A DNA stretch of 64,000 bases from Sediminicola sp037203765 (GTDB lineage Bacteria; Bacteroidota; Bacteroidia; Flavobacteriales; Flavobacteriaceae). Of the stretch, positions 17,050 to 25,849 are shown piece by piece. The position numbers and the translations under genes were made by a program. How positions within the stretch are numbered: the stretch's first letter is position 1; each line of letters begins with the position of its first letter. The notes beneath the pieces were generated by a model. It made no database searches. It had not been told where the DNA came from and worked only from the letters and a program-made list of their open reading frames with translations. The DNA lies in the NCBI RefSeq assembly GCF_037203765.1, contig NZ_JBBCAS010000004.1, positions 62,001 through 126,000 of the forward strand, written 5' to 3'.

Positions 17050-17796
17050 ATGAAAATACTCGTTTGCATAAGTAACGTTCCGGACACAACTTCAAAAATA
17101 AATTTTACCGACAATGACACCAAGTTTGATACCAATGGGGTTCAATTTGTCATCAATCCGAATGATGAATTTGGACTCACAAGAGCTATGTGGTTCAAAG
17201 AAAAGCAAGGTGCCACGGTACATGTTGCCAATGTTGGTGGGGCCAATACAGAACCTACCATCAGAAAGGCCTTGGCCATTGGGGCAGATGAAGCCATTAG
17301 GGTAAATGCAGAACCTACGGATGGTTATTTTGTTGCCCAGCAATTGTCCGAAGTAGTAAAAAATGGCGGTTACGACCTTGTTATCGCAGGAAGGGAATCC
17401 ATTGATTACAACGGAGGAATGGTACCGGGCATTATGGCCACAATGTTGGATATGAACTTTATCAACACTTGCGTGAATCTCGAAATCGATGGCGATAAGG
17501 TCACGGCTATCAGAGAAATAGACGGCGGTAAAGAAAAATTGGCCACTTCCCTACCCCTGATCATCGGAGGTCAAAAAGGACTAGTGGAAGAAAGCGATCT
17601 TAGAATCCCGAATATGAGGGGAATCATGATGGCACGCCAGAAAAAATTGAATGTGGTGGAACCGGTTGATGCCAAAGCTACCACCAAAGATGAGAAATTT
17701 GAAAAACCGGCACCTAAAGGGGCGGTCAAATTGGTCAGTGCGGACAATATTGATGAATTGATCAATTTGTTGCACAATGAGGCCAAGGTCATCTAA
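17050..17796 (+). CDS. etfB: Electron transfer flavoprotein, beta subunit
   Basis: A 248-residue EtfB. It starts MKILVCISNVPDTTSKINFTD and contains the AMP-binding region typical of the beta subunit, DLVIAGRESIDYNGGMVPG (about 115-133). The EtfAB heterodimer passes electrons from acyl-CoA and other dehydrogenases to ETF:quinone oxidoreductase. It lies 66 bp before etfA in the same orientation. No dehydrogenase or quinone reductase gene is adjacent, so this is probably the general housekeeping ETF and not a bifurcating FixAB system; that distinction is inference. Confidence 0.95.
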   Translation: MKILVCISNVPDTTSKINFTDNDTKFDTNGVQFVINPNDEFGLTRAMWFKEKQGATVHVANVGGANTEPTIRKALAIGADEAIRVNAEPTDGYFVAQQLSEVVKNGGYDLVIAGRESIDYNGGMVPGIMATMLDMNFINTCVNLEIDGDKVTAIREIDGGKEKLATSLPLIIGGQKGLVEESDLRIPNMRGIMMARQKKLNVVEPVDAKATTKDEKFEKPAPKGAVKLVSADNIDELINLLHNEAKVI

Positions 17797-17862
17797 TCCA
17801 ATCCCGCTATTTCACGGGATTACCATCAACCACGATAGTTTTATCAACACAAAATTTAAAAA

Positions 17863-18831
17863 ATGTCAGTTTTAGTATATACAGAATCAGAAAACGGAAA
17901 GTTCAAAAAGAACGCCTTCGAAGTAGCATCCTATGCTTACGAGGTTGCCCAACTATTGGGAACTACGGTTACGGCCATCTCCTTTAACACCTCCAACAAC
18001 GAGGCGTTGGGAGCATATGGGGTCACCAAGGTTTTGGACGTCAGTAACGATAAGTTAAAAACATTTAATGCCAAGGCGTACGCCAATACCATTGCAGAGG
18101 CTGCCAAAAAAGAAGGCTCCAAGGCAATTATTGTCAGCTCCAGTACGGACACCAAATATTTGGCACCGATTGTCTCAGCCAAATTAGAGGCAGGATATGT
18201 ACCCAATGTGGTAAGTACCCCGGAAAGCGCAAGTCCGTTTACCGTAAAAAGAACAGCCTTTAGCAATAAAGGTTTTGCACATACAGAGATCAACACGGAT
18301 ATTAAAATTGTGGGCGTATCCAACAATGCCTTTGGCGTCAAAGAAAACAATACTACGGCAGCCGTGGAAGCATTTGACCCGACCATTACGGACGCTGATT
18401 TTTCCACCAAATCCACAGAGGTTGATAAGGTAGTGGGGAAAGCCACCATCGCCGATGCCGACATTGTGGTCTCTGGTGGCCGTGGATTAAAGGGACCGGA
18501 GAACTGGGGAATGATCGAAGAATTGGCTGATGTTCTCGGTGCAGCAACCGCTTGTTCAAAGCCCGTTTCCGATTTGGGCTGGAGACCTCATGGGGAACAC
18601 GTGGGACAGACTGGAAAGCCCGTAGCCAGCAACCTTTATATTGCCATTGGTATCTCTGGAGCTATACAGCATCTAGCAGGGGTAAGCTCTTCCAAGGTAA
18701 AAGTTGTCATAAACACAGACGCCGAAGCCCCATTTTTTAAAGCGGCCGATTACGGAATTGTAGGGGACGCTTTTGAAGTGGTACCGGAACTCATCGAAAA
18801 ATTAAAAGAATTTAAGGCACAAAACGCTTAA
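17863..18831 (+). CDS. etfA: Electron transfer flavoprotein, alpha subunit
   Basis: A 322-residue EtfA, partner of the upstream EtfB. The C-terminal FAD-binding domain shows VVSGGRGLKGPENWGMIEEL (about 205-224), SDLGWRPHGEHVGQTGKPV, and IGISGAIQHLAG, ending with INTDAEAPFFKAADYGIVGD. The N-terminal half is the less conserved domain I. FAD binding residues look intact. Transcription probably ends at the hairpin just after the stop codon. Confidence 0.95.
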   Translation: MSVLVYTESENGKFKKNAFEVASYAYEVAQLLGTTVTAISFNTSNNEALGAYGVTKVLDVSNDKLKTFNAKAYANTIAEAAKKEGSKAIIVSSSTDTKYLAPIVSAKLEAGYVPNVVSTPESASPFTVKRTAFSNKGFAHTEINTDIKIVGVSNNAFGVKENNTTAAVEAFDPTITDADFSTKSTEVDKVVGKATIADADIVVSGGRGLKGPENWGMIEELADVLGAATACSKPVSDLGWRPHGEHVGQTGKPVASNLYIAIGISGAIQHLAGVSSSKVKVVINTDAEAPFFKAADYGIVGDAFEVVPELIEKLKEFKAQNA

Positions 18832-18856
18832 TTTTTGTTAAATTGTGCCCCTTAAA

Positions 18857-18905
18857 GGGCTGTTAAATATTAGGACAAACCTTTTATTTTAACAGCCTTT
18901 TTTTG
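18857..18905 (+). terminator. Terminator after etfA
   Basis: GGCTGTTAAA (18858-18867) pairs with TTTAACAGCC (18888-18897), with a 20-base loop, followed by a run of seven T. It sits between etfA and the next gene. Confidence 0.8.
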
Positions 18906-18918
18906 TTTATTTAATGAT

Positions 18919-19551
18919 ATGAGTTTAGTTAGATTAAAAATAAAAGGGATATCCTACAGCCAAACACAAAATGGCGCGTATGCCCTTATATTGAATGAAG
19001 TTGACGGCGACCGCAAACTACCAATAGTCATAGGCGCCTTTGAGGCTCAATCCATTGCCATAGCTTTGGAAAAGGAAATTAAACCCCCAAGACCCCTTAC
19101 CCACGATCTTTTTAAGAATTTCGCTGATAGATTTGAGATCATTGTCAAACAAGTGATCATCCACAAATTGGTAGATGGGGTATTTTATTCCAGTATTATC
19201 TGCGAAAGGGATAAGATTGAGGAAATCATTGACGCAAGAACCAGTGACGCCATTGCTTTGGCACTTCGCTTTAATGCCCCCATATTTACCTATAAGACCA
19301 TTTTGGACAAGGCCGGGATATTTTTAAAATTTTCCTCCAAGGACAAGGAAAAAGAAGAGAGTACGGAGAGCATTATGGTAGATGAAATACTTCAGGAAGG
19401 CGAAACCGTGGAAATAGATAGCGGTGCCTCTGATGCATACAAAGAATTATCACTAGAAGAATTACACCAAGAATTGGATAAGGCAGTAACCAATGAAGAC
19501 TACGAAAAAGCTGCAAAACTAAGGGACGAAATATCTAAGCGTCAGCGCTAA
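18919..19551 (+). CDS. Bifunctional nuclease family protein (DUF151) with UVR motif
   Basis: A 210-residue protein. Residues 1-130 match the DUF151/bifunctional nuclease domain: LPIVIGAFEAQSIAIALE and TSDAIALALRFNAPIFTY are characteristic. The C-terminus LHQELDKAVTNEDYEKAAKLRDEI is a UvrB/UvrC-type coiled-coil motif. Family members were described with DNase/RNase activity in plants, but bacterial function is not established. The gene starts 14 bases after the etfA terminator T-run, and its stop is 15 bases before the nucleoside transporter gene, so those two may be cotranscribed. Confidence 0.88.
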   Translation: MSLVRLKIKGISYSQTQNGAYALILNEVDGDRKLPIVIGAFEAQSIAIALEKEIKPPRPLTHDLFKNFADRFEIIVKQVIIHKLVDGVFYSSIICERDKIEEIIDARTSDAIALALRFNAPIFTYKTILDKAGIFLKFSSKDKEKEESTESIMVDEILQEGETVEIDSGASDAYKELSLEELHQELDKAVTNEDYEKAAKLRDEISKRQR

Positions 19552-19566
19552 ACCAAAAATTGTTTT

Positions 19567-21033
19567 ATGAAATATAGCTTTTTGATTACCCTATCAATAT
19601 GCCTGACCGTTTTCTCCACTTTTGCACAAGAACCAGTCCTTACAGACACCATACAGCAAGTAACCACCCCCATAACCGATAATAGCACGCCTGCACTGCT
19701 GGCCACTTCCTCAGAAATTGTCCCGAACCAAGGATTCACCACCCAAGGTCTTTTCAGGGGAATTTTGGGTATGGCCGTATTAATTTTGATATCCGTACTT
19801 TTTAGTTCCAATAGAAAGGCCATCAATTGGAAAACGGTGGGAATAGGTCTCTCCCTTCAGTTGATGATAGCCATTGGCGTTTTGCAGGTCCCCTTTATAC
19901 AAATGGTATTCGAAAAAATAGGACAGGTATTTGTAAGCATCTTGGATTTTACCAATGCCGGTAGTAAGTTTTTGTTTGAAGGCCTGGTGGTGGACATGGA
20001 TACTTTTGGATTTATCTTTGCCTTTCAGGTATTACCTACCATCATTTTCTTTTCAGCCCTTACCTCCGTGCTGTTCTACTTGGGAATTATCCAAAAAGTC
20101 GTTAGGGCACTGGCGTGGTTACTGACAAAAACCTTGGGGATCTCCGGAGCAGAAAGTCTTTCTGTGGCCGGTAATATCTTTTTGGGACAAACCGAAGCCC
20201 CCTTGCTCATAAAGGCCTATCTGGAAAAAATGAACAAGTCTGAAATGTTGTTGGTCATGATCGGCGGAATGGCCACTGTGGCAGGAGCTGTATTGGCCGC
20301 CTACATTGGGTTTTTGGGTGGCAGCGACGAAATGTTGCGACTTCAATTTGCCAAGCATTTACTGGCAGCATCCGTCATGGCAGCACCGGGAGCCATTATT
20401 ATCTCCAAAATACTCTATCCACAGACAGAAGAAGTAGTAACCGATGTAGCGGTATCCACAGAAAAAATTGGATCCAATATCCTTGATGCCATTGCCAACG
20501 GAACCACCGAAGGATTAAAATTGGCGGTAAACGTTGGGGCCATGCTCCTAGTTTTTGTTGCTTTTATCGCGATGCTCAACGGAATCTTTGGTTGGATAGG
20601 TGAAATTACCACCATCAACAGTTGGATTGCCGCAAATTCATCTTACGACAAACTATCCCTGGAAGCTATTTTAGGGACCATCTTTGCCCCTTTGATGTGG
20701 CTGATAGGGGTTGCCGACAAAGATATTTCCCTTATGGGACAGTTATTGGGAATCAAATTGGCGGCCAGCGAATTTATCGGCTATATCCAATTGGCGGAAT
20801 TAAAGGATGTGGTCAATGGCACCCATTTGGCCTACAACAAATCGGTCATCATGGCCACCTATATGCTATGTGGATTTGCAAATTTTGCCTCTATTGGCAT
20901 CCAAATTGGGGGAATAGGATCCTTGGCGCCAAACCAAAGGAAAACCTTGTCCGAATTTGGTATGAAGGCAGTATTGGGAGGGTCCTTGGCTTCTTTATTG
21001 TCCGCAACCATTGCAGGGATGATCTTGGGATAA
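19567..21033 (+). CDS. nupC: Concentrative nucleoside transporter (CNT/NupC family)
   Basis: A 488-residue inner-membrane nucleoside symporter. The CNT core is clear: GNIFLGQTEAPLLIKAYLEKM and the later EFIGYIQL and SVIMATYMLCGFANFASIGIQIGGIGSLAPNQR. About ten to eleven hydrophobic segments are seen. It has an unusual N-terminus: a signal-peptide-like stretch (MKYSFLITLSICLTVFSTFAQ) and a polar segment of about 45 residues before the first transport helix. It lies just upstream of thyA, which fits pyrimidine salvage beside de novo dTMP synthesis. H+ or Na+ coupling cannot be told from the sequence by eye. Confidence 0.92.
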   Translation: MKYSFLITLSICLTVFSTFAQEPVLTDTIQQVTTPITDNSTPALLATSSEIVPNQGFTTQGLFRGILGMAVLILISVLFSSNRKAINWKTVGIGLSLQLMIAIGVLQVPFIQMVFEKIGQVFVSILDFTNAGSKFLFEGLVVDMDTFGFIFAFQVLPTIIFFSALTSVLFYLGIIQKVVRALAWLLTKTLGISGAESLSVAGNIFLGQTEAPLLIKAYLEKMNKSEMLLVMIGGMATVAGAVLAAYIGFLGGSDEMLRLQFAKHLLAASVMAAPGAIIISKILYPQTEEVVTDVAVSTEKIGSNILDAIANGTTEGLKLAVNVGAMLLVFVAFIAMLNGIFGWIGEITTINSWIAANSSYDKLSLEAILGTIFAPLMWLIGVADKDISLMGQLLGIKLAASEFIGYIQLAELKDVVNGTHLAYNKSVIMATYMLCGFANFASIGIQIGGIGSLAPNQRKTLSEFGMKAVLGGSLASLLSATIAGMILG

Positions 21034-21175
21034 TTCCTCCAGACAAAGCAAAATATTGCTGGTTGATAAGTTTTTATAAGTAGGAAAGTAGAATAACGTC
21101 ATTTTTTTTACTCTTTGTTTATTTTCGTATCAGATAGTACCACAGTTTTACTTGTGGCCATAAGAAGAATGACCC

Positions 21176-22000
21176 ATGAAACAATACCACGACTTACTCC
21201 GACACGTTCTAGCTTCTGGCAATCAAAAAGGAGACCGTACCGGAACAGGCACGATTAGTGTTTTTGGATATCAAATGAGATTTGACCTCAGCGAAGGGTT
21301 CCCTATGGTGACCACAAAAAAACTGCATCTTAAATCTATTGTACACGAATTGCTTTGGTTCCTCAAAGGAGACACCAACGTTACCTATCTACAAGAAAAT
21401 GGGGTGCGCATCTGGAACGAATGGGCCGATGAAAATGGAAACTTAGGACCGGTTTACGGCTATCAATGGCGTAATTGGAACGGAGAGGAGATAGACCAGA
21501 TCAAAGAGGTCATCCATTCTCTGAAGACCAATCCTAATAGCCGCAGGATGTTGGTATCCGCTTGGAACCCAAGTGTTTTACCGGACACCTCAGTCTCATT
21601 CTCCGAAAACGTCGCCAATGGAAAGGCGGCATTACCTCCTTGCCATGCCTTTTTCCAATTCTATGTGGCAGATGGAAAACTGTCTTGCCAGTTGTACCAA
21701 CGCAGCGCAGATATCTTTTTAGGAGTACCTTTCAATATTGCTTCTTATGCACTCTTCACCCTGATGATGGCCCAGGTATGCGATCTGCAACCTGGAGAAT
21801 TCATCCACACTTTTGGGGATGCGCATATCTACAACAACCACCTGGAGCAAGTAGAACTTCAATTGAGCAGGGAACCCAGGCCATTGCCAAAGATGGTCCT
21901 AAACCCCGATGTAAAGGATATTTTTGATTTTAAATTTGAGGATTTCACCTTGGTAGACTATAACCCACATCCTCACATCAAAGGAGCTGTAGCTGTATAG
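21176..22000 (+). CDS. thyA: Thymidylate synthase
   Basis: A 274-residue ThyA, converting dUMP to dTMP with methylene-tetrahydrofolate. The nucleophile is C156 in PPCHAFFQFYV. Other motifs present are RTGTGT, GYQWRNW, SRRMLVSAWNP and RSADIFLGVPFNIASYALF. It is slightly longer than the 264 residues of E. coli ThyA, with a short insertion near 140-150. Dihydrofolate reductase, which recycles its folate product, lies 5.4 kb downstream but in a separate unit. The next gene follows within about 35 bases. Confidence 0.97.
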   Translation: MKQYHDLLRHVLASGNQKGDRTGTGTISVFGYQMRFDLSEGFPMVTTKKLHLKSIVHELLWFLKGDTNVTYLQENGVRIWNEWADENGNLGPVYGYQWRNWNGEEIDQIKEVIHSLKTNPNSRRMLVSAWNPSVLPDTSVSFSENVANGKAALPPCHAFFQFYVADGKLSCQLYQRSADIFLGVPFNIASYALFTLMMAQVCDLQPGEFIHTFGDAHIYNNHLEQVELQLSREPRPLPKMVLNPDVKDIFDFKFEDFTLVDYNPHPHIKGAVAV

Positions 22001-22034
22001 GATCATGTAACATCCCTTTATACTTTATTTCTTT

Positions 22035-22814
22035 TTGTGCAGCTGCGTCAATCTTTTGTATAGCCAAGATGCTGAACGCACCTACAGTATAAATGAAATA
22101 AGCACTTTTCCCAATTTTAAAGAAATCAAGTGCACCAACCCCAACAACCTTGAATGCTTCAAATTCCAGATCAATGAGCACATCAGGAGAAACTTTCGGT
22201 ATCCTATGGAAGCCAAGTTGTCCGGAAAGGTCTATATTCAATTTACCATAGACCCTTTTGGAAATACGGTGGATATAAGGGCCAGGGGTAGCCATAACAT
22301 ATTTGAGAAGGCAGGTATTGAGATCATTGAAAAAATAAAAGATTTAGAACCTGCAACAATAGACGGAAAAGCAATTGCACTAACCTATAGCCTCCCTATC
22401 ACCTTTAAGGGTATTAATCCTGGGGAAATCTTTGAGGACACAGAAGAAAGCCATGCCATACAACCCTATAATGAAGTCCATGAGGCCCCTCTATATGAAG
22501 GGTGTCAGGGTGCCAAAAATAAATCAGCATGTTTTCAAGAAAAACTCAATCGCGACATCACCGATTTTGTCCATCGTAGCATTAAAAATATCCCCGACCA
22601 TTCGGTTAAAATATATTTTGAAATTAAAACAGATCTTACAATTTCAGATCTTGTGATTATTACTTCCAATAAACATACAAAAAAGTCGTACGAAACATTT
22701 TTTGATAGCCCGCTAAAGATCATAGCCCCAGCAAAAGATGGTAATGGCGACAACATCACAACATATTATACCACAGATTTAAAGAGTATTTCTCGAGAAG
22801 TACGTCAACGATAA
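22035..22814 (+). CDS. TonB C-terminal-like domain protein with compromised start
   Basis: A protein of about 259 residues with a TonB-C-like fold at about residues 50-125 (YPMEAKLSGKVYIQFTIDPFGNTVDIRARG). A second similar half follows (about 180-250, VKIYFEIKTDLTISDLVIITS). The start is odd. The only ATG (22005) is followed immediately by TAA. In the same frame after that stop the DNA encodes HPFILYFFLCSCVNLLYSQ, a plausible signal peptide. Either TTG at 22035 is used, giving a shortened leader, or codon 2 has mutated (AAA or CAA to TAA) and the gene is now poorly or not expressed. The body of the gene is intact. It lacks the N-terminal transmembrane helix of classical TonB. Confidence 0.65.
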   Translation: MCSCVNLLYSQDAERTYSINEISTFPNFKEIKCTNPNNLECFKFQINEHIRRNFRYPMEAKLSGKVYIQFTIDPFGNTVDIRARGSHNIFEKAGIEIIEKIKDLEPATIDGKAIALTYSLPITFKGINPGEIFEDTEESHAIQPYNEVHEAPLYEGCQGAKNKSACFQEKLNRDITDFVHRSIKNIPDHSVKIYFEIKTDLTISDLVIITSNKHTKKSYETFFDSPLKIIAPAKDGNGDNITTYYTTDLKSISREVRQR

Positions 22815-22943
22815 TTCTTTTTATGTCGTACTAAAATTCCCGGATCAAAACAATTCAAGCGGCTTAGGGTCAATCGTTGTGCTATATGGGTCAAAACGAA
22901 AAAAGATAAATTAAGTATCTTTATAAGTATCAACCCAAGTACG

Positions 22944-24104
22944 ATGATCCTTACCGCAACACTCTTGGATTTCTTTACCGAAACCAGAAAACATACCGAA
23001 AACATATGCGCCCCACTGGAAATAGAGGACTATGTGGTGCAGCCCATGGAGGACGTTTCTCCCCCAAAATGGCATTTAGGGCACAGTACTTGGTTTTTTG
23101 AGGAATTCATTCTTAAGAAATTCAAAAAGGATTACAAGGTCTTTGATGCCGACTTTTCCTTTGTATTCAACAGCTATTACGAATCGGTGGGCAAAAGGGT
23201 CGTACGCTCCGATAGGGGCAACCTCTCCAGACCATCGGTGGACAAAGTTTATGAATATCGGGATCACGTTACAACCGCCATTCAAAATCTATTTACCGAA
23301 CGTACCGATCAGGAATTGGATTCTTTATTGGAGATCGGGATCCATCATGAGAAACAGCACCAAGAATTATTGCTGACAGATATCAAGTATATTTTGGGGA
23401 ACAACCCTTTGCTCCCCTCCTACGGTAAAACGCTTCAAGAACAACCAACAGAGAACCATACACAGGAATGGATAGCGATGGCCGAAGGCATCTATGACAT
23501 AGGGCATCATGGAAATGAATTTTGCTACGATAATGAGCTGGGATACCATAAGGTCTTTTTGCATGCATACCAAATTTCATCCACCCTGGTCACTAATGGG
23601 GAATACCTCGAATTTATAAATGCCGGTGGGTATGAACATTTTGAATATTGGCACGCCGACGGATGGGATTGGGTAAAAACCCAGCAGATCAAAGCACCAC
23701 TATATTGGCACCTTATTGATGGATCATGGCATAACTATACGTTGGCAGGTTTACAGTCCGTATTACTGAAGGCTCCCGTTACACATCTCTCCTATTACGA
23801 AGCCTTTGCCTTTGCACAGTGGAAAGGGGTGCGCCTCCCCACAGAATTTGAATGGGAAGCCGCACAAAAGTTGTTTCCTTGGGGAAAACGATGGGAATGG
23901 ACAGAGAGTGCATACCTACCCTATCCCAACTATATTAAGGCCGAAGGTGCTCTCGGGGAATACAATGGAAAATTCATGGTAGGACAAAAAGTCCTCCGGG
24001 GCGGCTCCATAGCCACACCAACAAAACACACTCGGTCAACCTACCGAAATTTCTTTCCACCCTCGGCAAGGTGGCAGTATTTCGGGCTAAGACTGGCAAA
24101 ATAA
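22944..24104 (+). CDS. egtB: Ergothioneine biosynthesis sulfoxide synthase EgtB-like
   Basis: A 386-residue protein with an N-terminal DinB-like domain and a C-terminal formylglycine-generating-enzyme-like domain. The iron-binding histidines of EgtB are visible as WHLGHSTW (H47) and HHEKQHQE (H135, H139). The FGE part shows GVRLPTEFEWEAAQ and ends LRGGSIATPTKHTRSTYRNFFPPSARWQYFGLRLAK. EgtB joins trimethylhistidine to a thiol donor (gamma-glutamylcysteine or cysteine) with oxygen. The next gene, 16 bases downstream, is egtD, which makes trimethylhistidine, so the assignment is strong. The donor thiol cannot be told; no egtA or egtC is nearby. Confidence 0.93.
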   Translation: MILTATLLDFFTETRKHTENICAPLEIEDYVVQPMEDVSPPKWHLGHSTWFFEEFILKKFKKDYKVFDADFSFVFNSYYESVGKRVVRSDRGNLSRPSVDKVYEYRDHVTTAIQNLFTERTDQELDSLLEIGIHHEKQHQELLLTDIKYILGNNPLLPSYGKTLQEQPTENHTQEWIAMAEGIYDIGHHGNEFCYDNELGYHKVFLHAYQISSTLVTNGEYLEFINAGGYEHFEYWHADGWDWVKTQQIKAPLYWHLIDGSWHNYTLAGLQSVLLKAPVTHLSYYEAFAFAQWKGVRLPTEFEWEAAQKLFPWGKRWEWTESAYLPYPNYIKAEGALGEYNGKFMVGQKVLRGGSIATPTKHTRSTYRNFFPPSARWQYFGLRLAK

Positions 24105-24120
24105 TTTCGATATATTAAAC

Positions 24121-25092
24121 ATGCAAGACAACACCCGCACGATATCAATGTCCCAATTTGAACAAGAAGTGTATTCAGGATTAACGGCCTCTCCAAAATA
24201 TTTATCCTCCAAATATTTCTATGACGAGAAGGGAGACAAAATTTTCCAGGATATCATGGCCATGCCCGAATATTACCTGACCAATTGTGAGTACGATATC
24301 TTTGAAAATCACAAATCGGATATCATCAAACTATTTACCCAGGAATCAAAAAGTTTCAATCTTATCGAATTGGGAGCTGGGGACGGCAAAAAGACCAAAA
24401 TACTTCTAAAGCACTTGACCGCAAGCCATATTGATTTTAAATATCTTCCTATTGATATCAGTCAGAATGCCTTGGACCAATTGGAAAAATCGTTGCAGAT
24501 TGAGATGCCGACCTTACAAACAGAAACCCTTCAGGGCACCTATTTAGAAACCTTGGAAAGGATAAATTCACTGAGGGACACCAAAAAAGTCATTCTCTTT
24601 TTGGGTTCCAATGTTGGTAACTTAATGCACCAACAGGCCGTGTCATTTTTACAACAGGTACAAGAATCCATGAAGGAGGACGACCTCTTCTTTGTAGGAT
24701 TCGACCAGAAAAAACACCCTCAGACCATTTTGGATGCCTATAATGACAAGAGCGGAATTACCGAGGCCTTCAATAAAAATATCTTGATTCGCATCAATAA
24801 AGAACTCAAGGCAAATTTTATTCCCGACAAATTCTTACATTGGGAGACCTATGATCCCGAAACAGGGACCGCCAAAAGTTTTTTGGTATCCAAGGAGGAG
24901 CAGCTTGTGAACCTTCAAGATTTGGACCTTACTGTCTCTTTTAAGCAATGGGAGAGCATACATACCGAAATATCCCAAAAATATGACGATGAGATTGTTT
25001 CATGGCTCGCCGATAGATCCGGATTAAAAATTGTCGCCCAATTTTCGGACCACAAGAAATATTATAAAAATTACGCCTTTAAAAAAATATAG
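24121..25092 (+). CDS. egtD: L-histidine N-alpha-methyltransferase
   Basis: A 323-residue SAM-dependent methyltransferase that trimethylates histidine to hercynine, the first ergothioneine step. It has the EgtD N-terminal pattern LTASPKYLSSKYFYDEKGDKIFQDI and EYYLTNCEYDI. The SAM site is ELGAGDGKKTKILLKHL (about 82-98), and FLGSNVGNLMHQQA follows. The C-terminus has WLADRSGLKIVAQFSD. It forms an operon with egtB, and the small DUF427 gene follows by only three bases. Confidence 0.95.
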   Translation: MQDNTRTISMSQFEQEVYSGLTASPKYLSSKYFYDEKGDKIFQDIMAMPEYYLTNCEYDIFENHKSDIIKLFTQESKSFNLIELGAGDGKKTKILLKHLTASHIDFKYLPIDISQNALDQLEKSLQIEMPTLQTETLQGTYLETLERINSLRDTKKVILFLGSNVGNLMHQQAVSFLQQVQESMKEDDLFFVGFDQKKHPQTILDAYNDKSGITEAFNKNILIRINKELKANFIPDKFLHWETYDPETGTAKSFLVSKEEQLVNLQDLDLTVSFKQWESIHTEISQKYDDEIVSWLADRSGLKIVAQFSDHKKYYKNYAFKKI

Positions 25093-25095
25093 AAA

Positions 25096-25377
25096 ATGAA
25101 AGCCATTTGGAACAATACCGTAATTGCAGAAAGTGATGAGACCGTAGTTGTGGAAAACAACCACTATTTCCCTGCAAATAGTATAAAGCAAGAATATTTT
25201 AAGCCCAGCGATACGCACACCACATGTGCATGGAAGGGCAAGGCATCGTATTATTCCCTAGAAGTAGACGGGAAGGAAAACAAGGATGCGGCCTGGTACT
25301 ATCCAGAAGTTAGCGAATTGGCAAAATCCATTAAGGGCCATGTCGCATTTTGGAAAGGAGTCACCATTGAAAAATAG
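25096..25377 (+). CDS. DUF427 domain protein
   Basis: A 93-residue DUF427 protein: MKAIWNNTVIAESDETVVVE, then HTTCAWKGKASYYSLEVDG, and AWYYPEVSELAKSIKGHVAFWKG. It starts three bases after the egtD stop and is almost certainly cotranscribed with egtB-egtD. DUF427 proteins have no established function that I know of. The conserved C-x-W-K-G-K-A pattern suggests a binding or catalytic pocket. A role linked to ergothioneine or its thiols is inference from the operon only. Confidence 0.88.
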   Translation: MKAIWNNTVIAESDETVVVENNHYFPANSIKQEYFKPSDTHTTCAWKGKASYYSLEVDGKENKDAAWYYPEVSELAKSIKGHVAFWKGVTIEK

Positions 25378-25400
25378 TCCAATGGTGACCTTTCTATAAT
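25360..25400 (+). terminator. Terminator overlapping the DUF427 stop codon
   Basis: GTCACCATTG (25360-25369) pairs perfectly with CAATGGTGAC (25380-25389), and the stop codon TAG lies in the loop. A T-rich tract (TTTCTATAATTTTTT) follows. It should end the egtB-egtD-DUF427 transcript. Confidence 0.7.
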
Positions 25401-25403
25401 TTT

Positions 25404-25700
25404 TTAAAGTGCCAGGATAGGATTCTCGGTACCAGCAAACTCATTCCACTTAAAACCATCGGCTTCAGCTTCGGTAGCGTATTCACCATCTATCAAATAC
25501 TTAAATTCATAAGTGTTTTCTACAGGTAGGTCAAACGCTCCCTTAAAGGTACCGTTCTTCAATTTTTTCAAAACATGTTTCTTTGGATTCCAATCATTGA
25601 AATCACCTACTACAGAAACTTTTTTTGCATCCTCAGCAGGCACAGTAAAAGTTACTTTACAAACTGGTTTAGTCTTTAGATATTGTTTAGCAATTGCCAT
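25404..25700 (-). CDS. Isoamylase early-set (CBM48/AMPK-type) domain protein
   Basis: A 98-residue stand-alone glycogen-binding-like E-set domain. VCKVTFTVPAEDAKKVSVVGDFNDWNPKKHVLKKLKNGTFKGAFDLP is the characteristic GDFNDW core, followed by YEFKYLIDGEYATE. There is no catalytic domain and no signal peptide. Such small proteins are common in Bacteroidota. Binding to glycogen or to a partner enzyme is possible but not shown. It is convergent with the ergothioneine operon. Confidence 0.85.
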   Translation of the reverse strand: MAIAKQYLKTKPVCKVTFTVPAEDAKKVSVVGDFNDWNPKKHVLKKLKNGTFKGAFDLPVENTYEFKYLIDGEYATEAEADGFKWNEFAGTENPILAL

Positions 25701-25849
25701 AATTCCATTATTAAATTATAGCACAAAAAAACGGATTAAAAAGCTCATTGACAATGATTTACATCACAATTATCATTTTGATAAAATTTAGGGGTCTTTT
25801 AATAAACTTTAACAACAAAGCATCGAAATAATTCTGATGTCTCTAAAGC

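Noticed and set aside
19567..19700. CNT signal-like N-terminus as a separate exported protein
   Set aside because: It is continuous in frame with the transporter and has no stop or start between.
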